64,000 nt of DNA from Streptomyces peucetius (GCF_025854275.1 NZ_CP107567.1:372001-436000); one strand, 5' to 3'; positions 44,600 to 54,028 are shown, counted from the stretch's first letter. Numbers and translations are program-made. Notes: generated by a model not told the origin, from the letters alone.

Positions 44600-47085
44600 C
44601 GTGAACCGCCTTCCTGCGGGACCCGGTTCTCGTCCGTCGTCTGCAGTACGCGGGCGTCCGGCCCGCCTTCCGTCGCCGGTACGCCGGAGCCGGGGCCGGG
44701 CTCGGAGGCGGTGGTGGTGGGAGCCGGGGAGTGCTGCCCGCCGCCCTTCGCCACGAGGGTGAGGGCAGCGGCGGCGGTCTTGAACAGCGGCTGTTTGGAC
44801 GCCGGGTCCCAGTCGGTGACGGTCGTCTCGTTGGCGGCGCGTCCGGGTGTCGTGGCGTCCGGTCCGTAGCCGGCGGGTGTGTCCCAGTAGCCGTAGTGGA
44901 AGGGCACGAACAGCGCGCCCTGCCGTAGGCCCGTGACGCGCAGCCGGCCCCTCAGGGCGCCGCGCGGCGTGGAGACCTCGACGAGGTCGCCCTCCTCCAG
45001 CTCCCGCGCGGCGGCGTCCGCCTCAGAGATCTCCACCCACACCTCGGGCGCAGCCGCGTTCAACTGGGGCGCGCGGGCGGTCTTGGTGCGGGTGTGGAAG
45101 TGGTAGACGGTGCGCCCGGTCGTCAGCTGGAAGGGGTGGTCCTGGCTCGGTGCCTCGTGCAGCGGCATGAACCCGGCCGCCTTGATCATCGCCTTGCCGT
45201 CCGGGTTGAGGGAGCGGTACTCGACGACACCGGAGGACGCGCCGGTCAGCAGGTCCTTGCCGTAGTTCTCGCAGTCGTCGGGGTGCGCCCAGCTGATGCC
45301 TTCCGTGTACAGGCGTGGTGTGCCGTCGGGCGCGTCCTCCGTGCAGGGCCACTGGATCCCGCTGGCACCGCGCAGCCGGCCGTAGGTGAGGCCCGTGTAG
45401 TCGCACGGCCGGCCGGCGCTGCAGCGCTTCCACGCCTCGAACGCCGACTCGGGGCCGGTCCAGGAGACCAGCGGTGCCCCGTCCTTGTCACGGAAGTCCA
45501 TGCGGGCGGCGTAGTCGAGGAAGATGTCCAGGTCCGGGCGTGCTTCGCCCGGCGGCTCCACGGCCTTGTCGGACAGGTGCACCGTACGGTCGGCATTGGT
45601 GAACGTGCCGGTCTTCTCGCCCCAGGTCGCGGCGGGCAGGACGACGTCCGCGAGCTGTGCCGTCTCGGTGAGGAACAGGTCCTGGACGACGGTGAACAGC
45701 CGGTCCTGGGACAGGATCGAGCGGATGCGGGAGAGCTCGGGAAGGGAGACGGCCGGGTTGGTTCCGCTGATCCACAGCATGCGGATCGAGCCCTGTTCGG
45801 CGTAGCGGAACATCTGCATGGCGTGGGTGGGCGGCGCGTAGTGCGGGATCGTGGTGGGTTCGACGTTCCACACCTTCGCCAGCTCGGCCACGTGCTGGTC
45901 GTTCTCCCAGTTGCGGAAGCCCGGCAGATCGCCGTTGGCGCCGCATTCGCGGGTGTTCTGGGCGGTGGGCTGCCCGTTCATCTGCAGCAGGCCGGCGCCC
46001 GGCCGTCCGAGCATGCCCCGGATCAGATGCAGGTTGTTGATCTGGACGGCGGCGGCGGTGGCCTGGTGGGACTGGTAGACGCCCTGCAGCACCGTGGACA
46101 GGAGCCGGTCGGTGGTGCCGACGACCTCCGCCGCCTCGGTGATCAGCCGGGCGGGCACGTCGCAGATGGCGGACGCCCATTCCGCGGTGCAGTCCTTGAC
46201 CCGGTCGGCCAGTTCCTCGAATCCGACCGTGTGCGCCTCGATGTACGCGTGGTCGACCCGGTCGTGACGGATCGTCTCGTGCAGCAGGGCGTTGAGCAGC
46301 GCCACGTTCGTGCCGATGCGCGGGGCCAGGTGGACTGTCGACCGGCGGGCCACCCGCGTGGGCCGCGGGTCGACGCACACCAGACGCGGCGGGTCCGCGC
46401 CCTCCAGCCGGTCGAGGATGCGCATCCACTGCACGGGCTGCGTCTCGGCGAGGTTGTGGCCGAAGAGCGCGATGACGTCGGCGTGGTCGATGTCGTCGTA
46501 GGTGCCGGGCTGGCCGTCGCAGCCGAAGGACTCCTTGAGCGCCTCGGCGGCGGTGGAGGTGCACAGACGGGTGTTGCCGTCGAGGTGGTTCGTCCCGATG
46601 CCGGCCCGGGCGAGCACCGCGAGCGTGTAGTACTCCTCCAGGAACAGCTGGCCCGAGGTGTAGAAGCCGATGGATCCGGGACCGCGTTCGTCGAGGAGTC
46701 CGCGGGAGCGGGAGACGATCCGGCCCATCGCCGTCTCCCAGTCGCTCTCCACCAGCCGCCCGCCCTCACGGACCAGCGGCCGCGTCAGCCGGTCGGGCGA
46801 AGCGTTCGCCTGCCAGGCGTACAGGTCCTTGGGGCCGAGCCTGCCGCGGTTGACGCGATCGATCGCCCGTCCGCGCACACCGACGATGCGGCCGTCCCGT
46901 ACGGCGATGTCCATGGCGTCCCCGTCCGAGTGAAGGATGGACGCCGACTGCACCCACCGTTCCACGTCGTCCGCCGCGACCCCCTCGGCCAGGTGGGTGT
47001 CCACCCGCGTCGGCCACTGCCCGTGTCGCGCGTACGGGGTACGGCCTCCCCAGGGCTGGGCGATCCGGTCCACCGAAGCATCCAC
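44596..47085 (-). CDS. molybdopterin oxidoreductase lacking the N-terminal FeS cysteines
   Basis: An 829-aa DMSO-reductase-superfamily protein resembling assimilatory nitrate reductases (NarB/NasC) and formate dehydrogenases. The predicted Mo ligand is Cys175 in NTRLCTSTAAEAL; bis-MGD-binding segments include ISGTNPAVSLPELSRI and WGEKTGTFTNADRTVHLS; a C-terminal domain follows from about 680. The N-terminal [4Fe-4S] motif C-x2-C-x3-C is replaced by Ser49, His52 and Asp56 (SASILHSDGDAMDI), though flanking residues are conserved. Without that cluster, electrons need another route, so the substrate and direction are open. No Tat signal. The gene is divergent from ctaD. Confidence 0.85.
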   Translation of the reverse strand: MDASVDRIAQPWGGRTPYARHGQWPTRVDTHLAEGVAADDVERWVQSASILHSDGDAMDIAVRDGRIVGVRGRAIDRVNRGRLGPKDLYAWQANASPDRLTRPLVREGGRLVESDWETAMGRIVSRSRGLLDERGPGSIGFYTSGQLFLEEYYTLAVLARAGIGTNHLDGNTRLCTSTAAEALKESFGCDGQPGTYDDIDHADVIALFGHNLAETQPVQWMRILDRLEGADPPRLVCVDPRPTRVARRSTVHLAPRIGTNVALLNALLHETIRHDRVDHAYIEAHTVGFEELADRVKDCTAEWASAICDVPARLITEAAEVVGTTDRLLSTVLQGVYQSHQATAAAVQINNLHLIRGMLGRPGAGLLQMNGQPTAQNTRECGANGDLPGFRNWENDQHVAELAKVWNVEPTTIPHYAPPTHAMQMFRYAEQGSIRMLWISGTNPAVSLPELSRIRSILSQDRLFTVVQDLFLTETAQLADVVLPAATWGEKTGTFTNADRTVHLSDKAVEPPGEARPDLDIFLDYAARMDFRDKDGAPLVSWTGPESAFEAWKRCSAGRPCDYTGLTYGRLRGASGIQWPCTEDAPDGTPRLYTEGISWAHPDDCENYGKDLLTGASSGVVEYRSLNPDGKAMIKAAGFMPLHEAPSQDHPFQLTTGRTVYHFHTRTKTARAPQLNAAAPEVWVEISEADAAARELEEGDLVEVSTPRGALRGRLRVTGLRQGALFVPFHYGYWDTPAGYGPDATTPGRAANETTVTDWDPASKQPLFKTAAAALTLVAKGGGQHSPAPTTTASEPGPGSGVPATEGGPDARVLQTTDENRVPQEGGSR

Positions 47086-47226
47086 CTCGCACCTCCCGTG
47101 TCACGGCCGGTACGGGGCGCACCGACCGCACAGGAGTACCCGGCATCCGGAACTCGTAACGCCGGGCCCGGCGGGGCCCGTCACTCCGATGGCGGATGTC
47201 GTGGACTGCCCGTAAGGGCGCACACA

Positions 47227-47245
47227 TATACATTGCACCGGTATA
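47227..47245. promoter_or_regulatory. TATAC-N9-GTATA inverted repeat
   Basis: TATAC (47227-47231) and GTATA (47241-47245) in an AT-rich patch 20 bases before the ctaD start, in the divergent region with the molybdoenzyme gene. Could be a shared operator or a -10 region; no clear -35 seen. Confidence 0.4.
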
Positions 47246-47265
47246 GGTCATAGGGGTCGCCGCCT

Positions 47266-49083
47266 GTGGGTGCATCTGCGCCTGAACCAGAGCAGAAGGC
47301 ACCCGAACGTACGGGAGTTCGTGTGGCATCTGAGTCAGGTCCTCGCCTCGACGTGCAGTCGGAGGACGCGTACGAGAACGAACTGCCGGTGCAGCGCAGG
47401 CAGCCCGGCAACGTCGTGATCAAGTGGCTGACGACCACCGACCACAAGACGATCGGCACGCTCTACATGTCGACCGCGTTCGGCTTCTTCCTGATCGGCG
47501 GCCTGATGGCGCTCTTCATGCGCGCCGAACTGGCCCGGCCGGGCACGCAGATCATGTCGAACGAGCAGTTCAACCAGGCGTTCACGATGCACGGCACAGT
47601 GATGCTGCTGATGTTCGCGACGCCGCTGTTCGCCGGATTCGCAAACTGGATCATGCCGCTGCAGATCGGCGCGCCGGACGTGGCGTTCCCGCGGCTGAAC
47701 ATGTTCGCGTACTGGCTGTACCTCTTCGGCTCGCTGATCGCGGTGGCCGGCTTCCTCACCCCGCAGGGCGCCGCCGACTTCGGCTGGTTCGCCTACTCCC
47801 CGCTGAACGACGCCGTGCACACACCGGGTGTCGGCGCCGACATGTGGATCATGGGTCTGGCCTTCTCCGGCTTCGGCACGATCCTCGGTTCGGTCAACTT
47901 CATCAGCACGATCATCTGCATGCGTGCCCCCGGCATGACGATGTTCCGGATGCCGATGTTCACCTGGACCGTGCTGCTGACCGGTGTACTGGTCCTGCTG
48001 GCCTTCCCGGTGCTCGCCGCGGCGCTGTTCGCCCTGGAGGCGGACCGCAAGTTCGGCGCCCACGTCTTCGACCCGGCCAACGGCGGCGCGCTGCTGTGGC
48101 AGCACCTCTTCTGGTTCTTCGGCCATCCGGAGGTGTACATCATCGCCCTGCCGTTCTTCGGCATCGTCTCGGAGATCATTCCGGTCTTCTCCCGCAAGCC
48201 GCTGTTCGGTTACATCGGCCTGGTGGGCGCGACGATCGCGATCGCCGGTCTGTCGGTGACGGTGTGGGCGCACCACATGTACGTCACCGGCGGAGTGCTG
48301 CTGCCGTTCTTCTCGTTCATGACGTTCCTCATCGCCGTACCGACCGGCGTGAAGTTCTTCAACTGGATCGGCACGATGTGGAAGGGCACTCTCTCGTTCG
48401 AGACACCGATGCTGTGGGCCGTCGGATTCCTCGTGACGTTCCTGTTCGGCGGCCTGACCGGCATCATCCTGGCGTCGCCGCCGCTGGACTTCCACGTCTC
48501 CGACTCGTACTTCGTCGTCGCGCACTTCCACTACGTCGTCTTCGGCACCGTGGTCTTCGCGATGTTCGCCGGGTTCCACTTCTGGTGGCCGAAGTTCACC
48601 GGCAAGATGCTGGACGAGCGGCTCGGCAAGATCACCTTCTGGACACTGTTCACCGGCTTCCACGGCACCTTCCTGGTGCAGCACTGGCTGGGTGCGGAAG
48701 GCATGCCGCGGCGTTACGCGGACTACCTCGCCGCCGACGGCTTCACCGCGCTGAACACGGTCTCCACGATCGCCTCGTTCCTGCTCGGCGCCTCGATGCT
48801 GCCGTTCATGTACAACGTCTGGAAGACCGCGAAGTACGGCAGGAAGCTCGAGGTCGACGACCCGTGGGGCTACGGCCGTTCGCTCGAGTGGGCGACCTCG
48901 TGTCCGCCGCCGCGGCACAACTTCACCACGCTGCCGCGCATCCGCAGCGAATCGCCGGCGTTCGACCTGCACCACCCCGGCATCGCCACCCTCGACGAGG
49001 TTACGGACGCGGGACGGCGCGACGTCTACGAGCCCGGGCGGGGAGTCGCACCACCGCTCGGCGAGGACAAGGACGGAAGGTGA
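47266..49083 (+). CDS. ctaD: cytochrome c oxidase subunit I (orphan copy)
   Basis: A 605-aa aa3-type heme-copper oxidase subunit I. Motifs: [24 protein letters not shown] (heme ligand), [15 protein letters not shown] (Cu-B His and cross-linked Tyr), [10 protein letters not shown] and [10 protein letters not shown] (heme His pair). Twelve membrane segments. No ctaC, ctaE or qcr genes are nearby, unlike the main Streptomyces operon, so it is a second copy that must borrow other subunits. GTG 47266 gives a long N-terminus; GTG 47323, with GGGAG upstream, is an alternative. Confidence 0.95.
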   Translation: MGASAPEPEQKAPERTGVRVASESGPRLDVQSEDAYENELPVQRRQPGNVVIKWLTTTDHKTIGTLYMSTAFGFFLIGGLMALFMRAELARPGTQIMSNEQFNQAFTMHGTVMLLMFATPLFAGFANWIMPLQIGAPDVAFPRLNMFAYWLYLFGSLIAVAGFLTPQGAADFGWFAYSPLNDAVHTPGVGADMWIMGLAFSGFGTILGSVNFISTIICMRAPGMTMFRMPMFTWTVLLTGVLVLLAFPVLAAALFALEADRKFGAHVFDPANGGALLWQHLFWFFGHPEVYIIALPFFGIVSEIIPVFSRKPLFGYIGLVGATIAIAGLSVTVWAHHMYVTGGVLLPFFSFMTFLIAVPTGVKFFNWIGTMWKGTLSFETPMLWAVGFLVTFLFGGLTGIILASPPLDFHVSDSYFVVAHFHYVVFGTVVFAMFAGFHFWWPKFTGKMLDERLGKITFWTLFTGFHGTFLVQHWLGAEGMPRRYADYLAADGFTALNTVSTIASFLLGASMLPFMYNVWKTAKYGRKLEVDDPWGYGRSLEWATSCPPPRHNFTTLPRIRSESPAFDLHHPGIATLDEVTDAGRRDVYEPGRGVAPPLGEDKDGR

Positions 49084-49442
49084 GGGGCCGGGTGCGGCAG
49101 CCCGAGGCGGAGGCCGCCGCGGGGATCGCCGAGCTCGAGGGCTATCTGCTCGCGCAGAGCCGGGTGCGGGAGGCGGAGCGGGAGGCGGAGGAGTTCGCCG
49201 GCCGGATGCCGTGGCTGACCAGCGCACAGCGCGAGGAGGTCGTCCGCCTCTACACCGAGGACCGTATCGCCCTGTCACGGCGCGTACTCAAGGCTCTGGT
49301 CTCCCGGGCCGACGAGCTGCGGTCCGAGTACACCGCGCGCTACGAGGAGCTCAAACGCCGGCTGCTGTGTGCGAGCGTCGCGGCGCTGCTCGGCTCGACG
49401 GCCCTGTGCGTGCTCGCGGGGCTGCTGGCCGTCCACCGCTGA
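49080..49442 (+). CDS. small coiled-coil membrane protein behind ctaD
   Basis: A 120-aa protein of no family I recognise. Residues about 12-95 are charged and helical ([29 protein letters not shown]), followed by one C-terminal membrane segment ([21 protein letters not shown]). GTG 49080 overlaps the ctaD stop by 4 nt; GTG 49092 is possible. Tail-anchored topology and coupling suggest an accessory or assembly subunit of the orphan oxidase. Confidence 0.65.
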   Translation: MRGRVRQPEAEAAAGIAELEGYLLAQSRVREAEREAEEFAGRMPWLTSAQREEVVRLYTEDRIALSRRVLKALVSRADELRSEYTARYEELKRRLLCASVAALLGSTALCVLAGLLAVHR

Positions 49443-49494
49443 CGCGGGCCCCGGCGGCCGGAGGGTTCGCGGCGACAGGGGCGATACTTGAGGA

Positions 49495-50376
49495 ATGAAC
49501 AGCCCGGCGCACCGGATCCCGAGTGTGCGGCGACAGCTGGGCAGCAGCCTCTTCGCCCGTGTCGCAGGCCCCTCGGGTCCCGAGAACCGTACCCGTATCC
49601 ATGACACACCGGGGCCGCGCTGGTTCGGGCCCGACCGGCCGATCCGCACCGTCCACGGCGACGCCTCCATGTTCATCGGCGGGCTGAGCGCCCTGCTGCT
49701 GCAGTCGCTGCATCCGCTGGCCATGGCCGCCGTCGCCGCGCACTCCGGTTACCGGGGCGACCCGTGGGGGCGGCTCCAGCGCACCAGCACGTTCCTCGCG
49801 GTGACGACGTACGGGACGGCGGACGACGCGCGCGACGCGGTTCAGTCCGTGCGGGCCGTCCACGCGCGCGTGGCCGGCCTGACGGGGTCGGGCGAGCCGT
49901 ACCACGCCTCGGACCCGCATCTCCTGGGCTGGGTGCACGTCGCCGAGGTCCACACCTTCCTGTCCGCGCATCAGCGCTACGGGAAGCATCCGCTGGACGC
50001 GGCCGGCTGCGACGGGTACGTCGCCGACACGGCACGGGTCGCCGAGGCCCTCGGTGTGATCGACCCGCCGCGCGACCGTGCCGGGCTGTCCGAGCGGCTC
50101 GCCGCGTACCGCCCCGAACTCCGGGCCACGCGGGAGGCACGGGAGGCCGCCCGCTTCATGCTCCTCCACCCGCCGCTGCCCTGGGTGGCGCGAGCTCCGT
50201 ACGCGGTCCTGGCCGCGAACGCGGTCGCTCTGCTGCCGCCATGGGCCAGGAAGCCGCTCGGACTGCCGTACGCGCCGGCCGTGGAGAGGCGCTGCGTGCA
50301 TCCGACCGGGACGGTGCTGACCGGCACCATCCGGTGGGCCATGGCGCCCCCTCCCCCGCCCTCCGGGCAGGTCTGA
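49495..50376 (+). CDS. MpaB-like oxygenase (DUF2236)
   Basis: A 293-aa protein of the DUF2236 / ER-bound oxygenase MpaB family, marked by FIGGLSALLLQSLHPLAMAAVAAHSGYRGDPWGRLQRT read in parts, TTYGTADDARDAV, LLGWVHVAEVHTFLSAHQRYG. Relatives are heme-b enzymes such as latex-clearing protein and MpaB. Substrate unknown. ATG 49495 has TGAGGA upstream. Confidence 0.85.
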   Translation: MNSPAHRIPSVRRQLGSSLFARVAGPSGPENRTRIHDTPGPRWFGPDRPIRTVHGDASMFIGGLSALLLQSLHPLAMAAVAAHSGYRGDPWGRLQRTSTFLAVTTYGTADDARDAVQSVRAVHARVAGLTGSGEPYHASDPHLLGWVHVAEVHTFLSAHQRYGKHPLDAAGCDGYVADTARVAEALGVIDPPRDRAGLSERLAAYRPELRATREAREAARFMLLHPPLPWVARAPYAVLAANAVALLPPWARKPLGLPYAPAVERRCVHPTGTVLTGTIRWAMAPPPPPSGQV

Positions 50377-50517
50377 GGCGGGGGCCGTCACCCCGGGCGG
50401 TGCCCGGCCGACGGAAATACAATGAACGCGGGCTGCAGCGGCCCAGCCGGGACGGTTCCACCGTGCGCCGCACGGGCACCGCGCCGGTCGACCTTCGGCC
50501 GCAGTTCGGAGAGGTCC

Positions 50518-51342
50518 ATGACCCGGCGTCGTCCCGCGCGATCGGCGACCGCGGACGAGATGCTCGCCACGCTCGGGCGGCTCACCGACCGCGCGCGGCA
50601 GGGCGCCGAGCGGCACAAGGCCCGCGTCGAACTGGCCGAGGCCCTGCAGCGCTCGATGCTGCCGGCCTGCCTGCCCACCGTGCCGGGCCTGCGGGTCGCC
50701 GCGGAATACGCGCCGGCCAGGAACGGTCTGGACATCGGCGGCGACTGGTACGACGGTTTCGTCCTCCCCGACGGCTCGCTCGGGCTGTCGATCGGTGACG
50801 TGCAGGGCCACGACGTGGAGGCAGCGGCTTTCATGGGGCAGGTCCGCATCGGCCTGCGCGCCGTCGCCATGGCCACCACCGACCCGGGCGAGGTGCTGCG
50901 CCGGGCCAACGAGTTGCTGCTCTCCGTCGACCACGGGCTCTTCGCGACCTGCAGCTTCCTGCGCTACGACCCCGCGCTCCGCGAGCTCCGGAGCGCCCGC
51001 GCCGGTCATGTGCCGGCCCTGTGGGCGACGGCCGACGGGCAGGGCGGGGTCGTCGAGGACGAGGCGGGTGTGCCGCTCGGCATCCTTCCCGGCGAGGTGT
51101 ATCCGGTGGCGAGCCGCCGCCTGCCCGCGGGCGGCGCGTTCGTCCTGCTCACCGACGGTGTCGTGGAGGGTCCCTCGTACCCGATCGAGGCGGGGCTGGA
51201 AGCGGTGACCGACGTGGTCCGTTCCGCGGCCCGCCGCGGCACGGCCGCGGAACGGCTGGCGGAGCAGGTGATGGGCACGGCGGCGTTCACCGATCACACG
51301 GATGACGCAGCGGTCCTCGTCCTGCTCCAGGACACGGCGTAG
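50518..51342 (+). CDS. PP2C (SpoIIE-type) phosphatase without sensor domain
   Basis: A 274-aa protein: a short helical linker (ADEMLATLGRLTDRARQGAERHKARVE) then the SpoIIE domain with DIGGDWYDGFVL, IGDVQGHDVEAA, FVLLTDGVVEGP and HTDDAAVLVLL. ATG 50518 has GGAGAGG upstream. No sensor domain is fused, but the next gene encodes a MASE1 membrane sensor with no output, so the two may be a split receptor-phosphatase. Confidence 0.87.
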   Translation: MTRRRPARSATADEMLATLGRLTDRARQGAERHKARVELAEALQRSMLPACLPTVPGLRVAAEYAPARNGLDIGGDWYDGFVLPDGSLGLSIGDVQGHDVEAAAFMGQVRIGLRAVAMATTDPGEVLRRANELLLSVDHGLFATCSFLRYDPALRELRSARAGHVPALWATADGQGGVVEDEAGVPLGILPGEVYPVASRRLPAGGAFVLLTDGVVEGPSYPIEAGLEAVTDVVRSAARRGTAAERLAEQVMGTAAFTDHTDDAAVLVLLQDTA

Positions 51343-51432
51343 GCAGCCTCGGCGGTCGCGGGAGGGCCCGCGTCCGGCAAGTTCGCGGCCCCGGCCGCGC
51401 GTGTCACGAGGACGGAGGGACACGGACGCTGT

Positions 51433-52443
51433 GTGATGACATGCGTGGTCCGCAGCGAAAAAGTCCGACCCCGCGCCGCAGCACTGCTGCGTATCCTCGC
51501 CGTCGCCGGTGCCTACTGGGCCGGCGGCCGGATCGGCCTCCTCCAGCAGGTGGTCATCGAGGGCGCGGTCGTCACACCCCTGTGGCCGCCCACCGGCATC
51601 GCCCTGAGCTGTCTGCTGTGGGCGGGGGCAGGGGTGTGGCCCGGGATCGCGCTCGGCGCGCTCCTCAGCATCGCCACGATCGACACCGTCGACCCGGCCG
51701 CCGTCGGCATCCTGGCCGGCAACACGCTCGCCCCGCTGTGCGCGTATCTGATGCTGCGGCGGATCGGCTTCCACACCCGGCTCGACCGGCTCCGGGACGG
51801 GCTGGCGCTGGTGTTCCTGGGGGCCCTGGGCGGGATGCTGGTCAGCGCGACGCTCGGCGCGGGGACGCTGGTGCTGAGCGGGTCGCTGCCGCTCGGCGAG
51901 TTCTGGCCGGTGTGGTCGGCGTGGTGGGCCGGGGACGCGATGGGCGTCCTGGTGATCACCCCGCTGCTGCTGGTGCTGCGCCGGGCGCGGCTGCCGCGCG
52001 ACACCCGGGCGTGGTGGTGGACGGAGGCCGCGGCGCTCTCCGTGACGGCGGTGGCCGTGACGCTGGTGGCCACGCGGGCCGACCTGTCACTGCTGTTCCT
52101 GGTGTTCCCGGTGCTGATCTGGGCGGCGCTGCGGTTCCAGCTGCCCGGCTCCGCGCCGTGCGCGCTGCTGATCTCGGTGCTGGCGATCTCGGCGGCGACC
52201 GACGACTCCGGCGTGTTCGACGACCACGGCATGCTGAAGGCCATGGTCGTCCTGCAGGCGCTCAACGGGTCCGCGGCCCTGACCGGACTGCTGCTGGCGG
52301 CGATCGTCGCCGAGCAGAACGCCGTCCGCCGCAAGATCGAGCTGGCCTGCTCGGCCCTCGCCGAGGTCGTGGACCAGATCGCGCCCGGCGAGACGGCGCA
52401 CCTGTGGCCGCCGCCGGACGGCACCAAGCGCCTGGAGGGGTAG
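51433..52443 (+). CDS. stand-alone MASE1-type membrane sensor
   Basis: A 336-aa integral membrane protein with about eight to ten helices and the MASE1 features VVTPLWPPTGIALSCLLWAG, WPGIALGALL, NTLAPLCAYLMLRRIG and WWAGDAMGVLVITPLLL. MASE1 normally precedes a GGDEF, kinase or phosphatase domain; here the protein ends about 45 residues after the last helix, with no output. It lies 90 bp after the PP2C gene in the same direction. Confidence 0.85.
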   Translation: MMTCVVRSEKVRPRAAALLRILAVAGAYWAGGRIGLLQQVVIEGAVVTPLWPPTGIALSCLLWAGAGVWPGIALGALLSIATIDTVDPAAVGILAGNTLAPLCAYLMLRRIGFHTRLDRLRDGLALVFLGALGGMLVSATLGAGTLVLSGSLPLGEFWPVWSAWWAGDAMGVLVITPLLLVLRRARLPRDTRAWWWTEAAALSVTAVAVTLVATRADLSLLFLVFPVLIWAALRFQLPGSAPCALLISVLAISAATDDSGVFDDHGMLKAMVVLQALNGSAALTGLLLAAIVAEQNAVRRKIELACSALAEVVDQIAPGETAHLWPPPDGTKRLEG

Positions 52444-52474
52444 GTCCCGCCTCCGCGGCGGCGGGTGCGGGACC
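52443..52474. terminator. bidirectional terminator
   Basis: GGTCCCGC (52443-52450) pairs with GCGGGACC (52467-52474), with a GC-rich loop that can extend the stem. Between the convergent MASE1 and transglycosylase genes. Confidence 0.6.
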
Positions 52475-52495
52475 TCGAAGGCGGACTGCGACGGA

Positions 52496-53023
52496 TCAGT
52501 AGGCGGAGTCGACGTTGTCGATGGAGCCGTACTTGTCGGCCGCGTAGTTCGCGGCCGCGGTGATGTTGGCCACCGGGTCGGTCAGGTCACGCGGGGTGCC
52601 CTCGACGTGGTAGGCGTCGAAGGTCGGCTGGATGACCTGCAGCAGCCCCTTGGACGGGGTGCCGTTCTGCGCGTTGACGTCCCAGTTGTTCTGGGCGTCC
52701 GGGTTGCCGCTGGACTCCCGCATGATGTTGCGGTGCAGGCCCTCGTAGGTGCCGGGGATGCCCTCGGCCTTCATGATGTCGAGCGCCTCCTTGATCCAGC
52801 CGTCGAGGTTGTCGGCGTAGACCTTCTTGCTCTGCTTCGGCTTGTCCGCCTTCTCCGCGGCCGGGACGCCGACCGTCACCGAGGCCGACGTGGCCGGGGC
52901 CGCGTGAGCGGGAGAGGGGGCCAGGGTGAGCGCCACTGCCGCGGCGCCCGCCGCGGCGATGCCGGTGAACGAGAGCTTGCGGAAGCGGGCGGTACCGGTG
53001 GTGCTGCGCGTGAAGGCGGTCAT
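52496..53023 (-). CDS. secreted transglycosylase SLT-domain protein
   Basis: A 175-aa exported protein: signal peptide (RKLSFTGIAAAGAAAVALTL ending ...SPAHAAP) and an SLT/lysozyme-like domain from about 70, with HRNIMRESSGNPDAQNNWD (catalytic Glu in MRESSG), SKGLLQVIQPTFDAYH and NYAADKYGS. It cleaves peptidoglycan, probably in growth or germination. ATG 53023 was chosen. A candidate promoter lies about 90 bp upstream; no c-di-AMP riboswitch was recognised. Confidence 0.9.
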   Translation of the reverse strand: MTAFTRSTTGTARFRKLSFTGIAAAGAAAVALTLAPSPAHAAPATSASVTVGVPAAEKADKPKQSKKVYADNLDGWIKEALDIMKAEGIPGTYEGLHRNIMRESSGNPDAQNNWDVNAQNGTPSKGLLQVIQPTFDAYHVEGTPRDLTDPVANITAAANYAADKYGSIDNVDSAY

Positions 53024-53307
53024 ACGGAAGGGACTCCAAGGGGGACGTCGTGGGGCCGACCGGGAGACGGTTCGGCGGCGGAGGCGGATGGTCGTCCGCG
53101 ACGTCAGCCATGGTTAGAGGCAGCCCGAGCCCAAGGCAAGAATGTGACCTACTACCCCACTACAGAGGAATGTCCGGAAAACCGCCATGCGAGCCCTTGG
53201 TCACGGTTCGAGACGGGATCGGCTGCTACTACCGGGCCTAGGACGTGACGTGGCCCCTATGCCCGGTGTCACAGCGGGGGACCCCTGACGGCACCGTCCG
53301 GCCCGGC
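53024..53307. other. intergenic region upstream of SLT gene
   Basis: No gene recognised. AT-richer than its surroundings around 53130-53165. It holds the candidate promoter at 53111-53139 and, if that is right, a 5' leader of about 80 bases. Confidence 0.5.
53111..53139 (-). promoter_or_regulatory. candidate promoter of the SLT gene
   Basis: On the minus strand TTGCCT (53139-53134), 17-base spacer, TAACCA (53116-53111). Fair match to the housekeeping consensus. Confidence 0.4.
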
Positions 53308-53339
53308 GTACGGCGCGCGGATCAAGGGGCGCGCCGTAC
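53308..53339. terminator. hairpin
   Basis: GTACGGCGCGC (53308-53318) pairs perfectly with GCGCGCCGTAC (53329-53339), 10-base loop. Second stem-loop behind the YciO/Sua5 gene. Confidence 0.65.
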
Positions 53340-53345
53340 ACGGAA

Positions 53346-53386
53346 CCGGCGGTGACCGGACCGTGGAACGGTCCGGTCACCGCCGG
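53346..53386 (-). terminator. strong terminator of the YciO/Sua5 gene
   Basis: A perfect 19-bp stem with a 3-base loop: arm 53346-53364 (CCGGCGGTGACCGGACCGT) pairs with 53368-53386. It lies 22 bases after the stop at 53408. The strongest hairpin in the window. Confidence 0.9.
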
Positions 53387-53407
53387 CGCGGTTCACTCCT
53401 CGTGCGG

Positions 53408-54028
53408 CTACTCGAAGCGTGCGGCGTCGCCCGCTCCGCGCCGCACGACCTCGGGTTCGCCGCCGGAGAAGTCGACGACCGTGGTCGGCTCGGTGCCGCA
53501 GTCGCCGGAGTCGACCACGGCGTCCACCACATGGTCGAGCCGCTCCTTGATCTCCCAGCCCTGCGTCAGCGGCTCCTCCTCGTCGGGCAGGAGCAAGGTG
53601 CTGGAGAGCAGCGGCTCGCCGAGTTCGGCGACCAGTGCCTGAGCGACGACGTGGTCGGGGATGCGGACACCGACGGTCTTCTTCTTCGGGTGCAGCAGCT
53701 GGCGCGGCACCTCCTTCGTCGCCGGAAGGATGAAGGTGTAACTCCCGGGCGTCGCCGCCTTGATCGCCCGGAACACGTCGTTGTCGACGTGCACGAACTG
53801 CCCCAGCTGGGCGAAGTTCTGACACACCAGCGTGAAGTGGTGGCGCTCGTCCAGATTGCGGATGGACCTGATCCGTCCGATGCCGTCACGGCTGCCCAGC
53901 CGGCATCCCAGCGCGAAGCAGGAGTCCGTCGGATACGCCACGAGCGCGCCGGCTCTGATGCTGTCCGCCACGGTGCTGATGGTGCGTCGCTGAGGGTTCT
54001 CGGGGTGCACGTCGAAGTACTTCGCCAT
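53408..54028 (-). CDS. Sua5/YciO/YrdC-family protein
   Basis: A 206-aa YrdC-domain protein, YciO-like: AGALVAYPTDSCFALGC, KNLDER-type motif as RNLDERHHFTLVCQNF, PGSYTFILPATKEVP and VGVRIPDHVVAQALV. The family makes threonylcarbamoyl-AMP for tRNA t6A; YciO-type members are accessory paralogues of TsaC/Sua5, so the exact reaction is uncertain. The two hairpins after it should insulate it from the SLT gene. Confidence 0.87.
   Translation of the reverse strand: MAKYFDVHPENPQRRTISTVADSIRAGALVAYPTDSCFALGCRLGSRDGIGRIRSIRNLDERHHFTLVCQNFAQLGQFVHVDNDVFRAIKAATPGSYTFILPATKEVPRQLLHPKKKTVGVRIPDHVVAQALVAELGEPLLSSTLLLPDEEEPLTQGWEIKERLDHVVDAVVDSGDCGTEPTTVVDFSGGEPEVVRRGAGDAARFE

Noticed and set aside
47204..47262. 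TTGCAC at 47233 as the -35 of the ctaD promoter
   Set aside because: No -10-like hexamer lies 16-18 bases downstream; only the inverted repeat is reported.
53200..53225. tRNA-like GGTTCGAGAC sequence
   Set aside because: The flanking bases do not form a T-arm or an acceptor stem.
53024..53345. c-di-AMP (ydaO-type) riboswitch before the SLT gene
   Set aside because: Streptomyces cell-wall hydrolase genes often have one, but I could not find the conserved ydaO core motifs in this leader.
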